A stretch of DNA of 64,000 nucleotides, taken from the NCBI RefSeq assembly GCF_017310035.1, contig NZ_CP022296.1, positions 3,968,001 to 4,032,000 of the forward strand. The letters are read 5' to 3'. The notes beneath the pieces were generated by a model. That model ran no database searches and was not told the origin of the DNA. It saw only the letters and a program-made list of their open reading frames with translations. The position numbers and the translations under genes are program-made. Shown here in pieces: positions 62,635-64,000 of this stretch; the stretch's first letter is position 1; the number at the start of each line of letters is the position of its first letter. This DNA is from Nocardioides sp. S5 (GTDB lineage Bacteria; Actinomycetota; Actinomycetes; Propionibacteriales; Nocardioidaceae).

Positions 62635-62683
62635 CTGGGTGTGTCCCTATTGCACTGACGACGAGCACGGTCACCGTGCGGGG

Positions 62684-62799
62684 CATGTCGTACCCAAGTG
62701 ATCTGACCGATGAGCAGTGGGCGTTGCTGGATCCGGTGTTCAACGCGCCGGGCAAGCGCGGCCGCAGGCATGGTGATGACCTCCGCACCGTGGTAGACC
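62684..62799 (+). mobile_element. IS5-family transposase fragment, N-terminal part only
   Basis: From ATG 62684 the frame reads MSYPSDLTDEQWALLDPVFN then APGKRGRRHGDDLRTVVD, the N-terminal start of an IS5-type transposase. At about 62799 the similarity stops and the sequence becomes part of a different gene. The DDE core is missing. The bases just before it (GGTGTGTCCCTATT from about 62639) could be a left inverted repeat. Confidence 0.75.
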
Positions 62800-63456
62800 C
62801 CCACACGGCTCGCCGCCCTGTGCAAGAGCGGGCCGGTGTTCGTCGGGCCGCTGGAGATGGGGCTGCTGCTTCACCAGCCCGGTTCGGATCGGCCGATCGG
62901 CGCCGACCACTTCGTCGCGGTCCTCGACGCCGGCCCGGACGGAGTCACCATGCACGACCCCCAGGGACATCCCTACGCCTGGTTGCCGCGCGCTGCGTTC
63001 CTGGCCGCCTGGGGCAGCGACACGATCGGGTACGGCACCGGCCGGTTCCCCCTGCGGACCAACCTTCGGCGGGTGGCGGACCGCACCGAGCACGACGCGG
63101 TGCGCGACCTGCTGCCGCTGGCCTACCGGTGGGCTCGCGGCGACCACGGTTCGTCAGGCGGAACCGGGATGGCGTTGCGCGACCTCGCGGAGCGGGCCGA
63201 AGCCGGACTCGGCAACCCGGCGGTGCCCGTGTTGCAGGACTTCTCCCTCCGTCTGGGGGCACGCCGACGCGCCGACGCCGCCACGGAGCTCGCGGCGTGG
63301 CCGGAGGTCGCCGACGTCCTGGACGCCCAAGCCCGTGCACTCGGGCGGGCTCAGTACGCGGCGGTCCGCGAAGACGGCACGCAGCTGGCGGACGCTTTTC
63401 GCCAGGCCGCCGATCTGCACGACGAGCTCGTGAACGCACTCTCCCGAGCCGTCTGA
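62800..63456 (+). pseudogene. N-terminally truncated BtrH/C39-peptidase-like protein
   Basis: The frame reads TRLAALCKSGPVFVGPLEMG, then ADHFVAVLDAGPDGVTMHDP and QGHPYAWLPRAAFLAAW. This His-and-Asp-containing pattern with DHFV...HDPQG resembles the C-terminal half of papain/C39-like cysteine proteases or BtrH-like acyltransferases. The catalytic Cys part is absent, cut off at the IS5 junction (about 62799). A GTG (62836) could start a 206-residue remnant. Confidence 0.65.
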
Positions 63457-63511
63457 AGCAGAGCCCTCCACACCTGCCGGTCAGCGGCACCGCGGGTTCG
63501 CGATTTCTGTC

Positions 63512-63527
63512 GGTGCCGACCGGCACC
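63512..63527. other. Short hairpin upstream of tnpB
   Basis: GGTGCCG (63512-63518) and CGGCACC (63521-63527) form a perfect 7-bp stem with a 2-base centre, 10 bases before the TnpB start. It could mark the left end of the element or lie in its leader. Confidence 0.4.
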
Positions 63528-63536
63528 ATCAGGGGC

Positions 63537-64000
63537 ATGCCCGTAGCCGCTGGAAAGACCGCCGATGCCGTGCTGGTCTCGCATACCGGTGTGGCGTTGA
63601 CCCGGGCCACTACGTTCCGGTTCACCCTCGACGTCACCAGCGAGCAGCACCAACGGCTGTTGGCGCACGCCGGGGCGTCCCGGCTGGCGTTCAACCATCA
63701 CCTGGCCCGGGTGAAGGTGAACCTCGACCAGCGTGCCGCCGAACGCACCTACGGTGTGCCGGAGGCGGACCTGACGCCGTCGTTGTCGTGGAGCAAGGTC
63801 TCCTTCATCAACCACATGAACGCCTGGAAGGACGGCCGCGCGGTCGACGCGCCGGTCAACCACGACGGCAGCCGGGGTCTGCCGTGGCGAGGCGAGGTGT
63901 CGACCGATGTGTTCGAGACCGCGTCCGTGCACGCCGCCCAGGCGCTGGCGAACTGGGCGGCCTCCCGAAACGGCGCACGGGCCGGCAGGTCGGTCGGGTT
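63537..64000 (+). CDS. tnpB: TnpB (OrfB) RNA-guided nuclease of an IS200/IS605 or IS607-type element, 5' part
   Basis: From ATG 63537 the frame is open to the window end (154 codons). ATTFRFTLDVTSEQHQRLLA then HAGASRLAFNHHLARVKVNL and SWSKVSFINHMNAWKD match the N-terminus of TnpB. TnpB uses an omega-RNA from the element's right end to cut at the donor site. The RuvC residues, zinc finger and omega-RNA lie beyond the window. No TnpA is seen upstream, so it may be a tnpB-only element. Confidence 0.85.
   Translation, partial: MPVAAGKTADAVLVSHTGVALTRATTFRFTLDVTSEQHQRLLAHAGASRLAFNHHLARVKVNLDQRAAERTYGVPEADLTPSLSWSKVSFINHMNAWKDGRAVDAPVNHDGSRGLPWRGEVSTDVFETASVHAAQALANWAASRNGARAGRSVG

Overview
The window is chromosomal DNA from a high-GC Gram-positive bacterium, most likely Nocardioides or a close relative in the Nocardioidaceae. 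This rests on very high GC, frequent GTG starts, a CvnABCD conservon, WXG100 proteins, a DUF222 HNH nuclease, an actinobacterial-type LexA system, a stand-alone NrdR-NrdJ (B12-dependent) ribonucleotide reductase pair and DUF6318. The genus is inference from gene content and style. No rRNA, tRNA or CRISPR array was recognised.

Layout. 1-13 kb: tail of a YCII/DGPF protein and an ECF42-type sigma factor, a symmetric 3+3 repeat array, DUF402, a ThrE-type exporter, a GCS2 ligase, a WS/DGAT acyltransferase, an orphan DNA methyltransferase, a secreted phosphodiester glycosidase, a lipoprotein, a RelA/SpoT-domain protein and a ChaA antiporter. 11.9-17.5 kb: a leftward conservon (CvnA kinase-like sensor, CvnB roadblock, CvnC DUF742, CvnD GTPase) overlapping a family 3 solute-binding lipoprotein. 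17.8-26.3 kb: secreted endonuclease I, AIM24, an Fe-S photolyase, a redox switch (XRE-cupin regulator divergent from an FAD oxidoreductase/methyltransferase fusion), TspO and a gluconate kinase/permease operon. 26.4-28.2 kb: three tandem WXG100-like proteins and a matrixin-like protease. 28-36 kb: MOSC, DinB, an ABC-2 exporter, an alcohol dehydrogenase and a serine hydrolase. 36-45 kb is accessory: a PIN/Phd toxin-antitoxin pair, several unrecognised proteins, a putative ESX-type polymorphic toxin with candidate immunity gene, palindromic repeats and a LexA-boxed DUF222 HNH gene. 45-54 kb: alcohol dehydrogenase, acyl-ACP desaturase and a nitrogen-oxide cluster (three-cysteine repressor, membrane protein, membrane-anchored copper nitrite reductase-like protein, hemerythrin/DUF2249). 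54-58 kb: a truncated helicase and nrdR-nrdJ. 58.8-60.3 kb: a secreted PKD protein and a DUF6318 lipoprotein flanked by two copies of a 43-bp palindrome. 60.4-62.6 kb: an SOS module (LysM protein resembling YneA/Rv2719c, SDR, lexA). 62.7-64 kb: an IS5 remnant, a decapitated gene and a tnpB running off the end.

Connections. LexA (61.9 kb), the LysM protein (60.4 kb) and the DUF222 nuclease (42.3 kb) share nearly identical SOS boxes placed over recognisable promoters, so they probably form one local regulon. NrdR has a candidate pair of boxes, 31 bp apart, in front of the nrdR-nrdJ operon. A family of short palindromic repeats has supplied stop codons, and identical C-terminal residues, to unrelated genes, and one copy is translated inside nrdJ.
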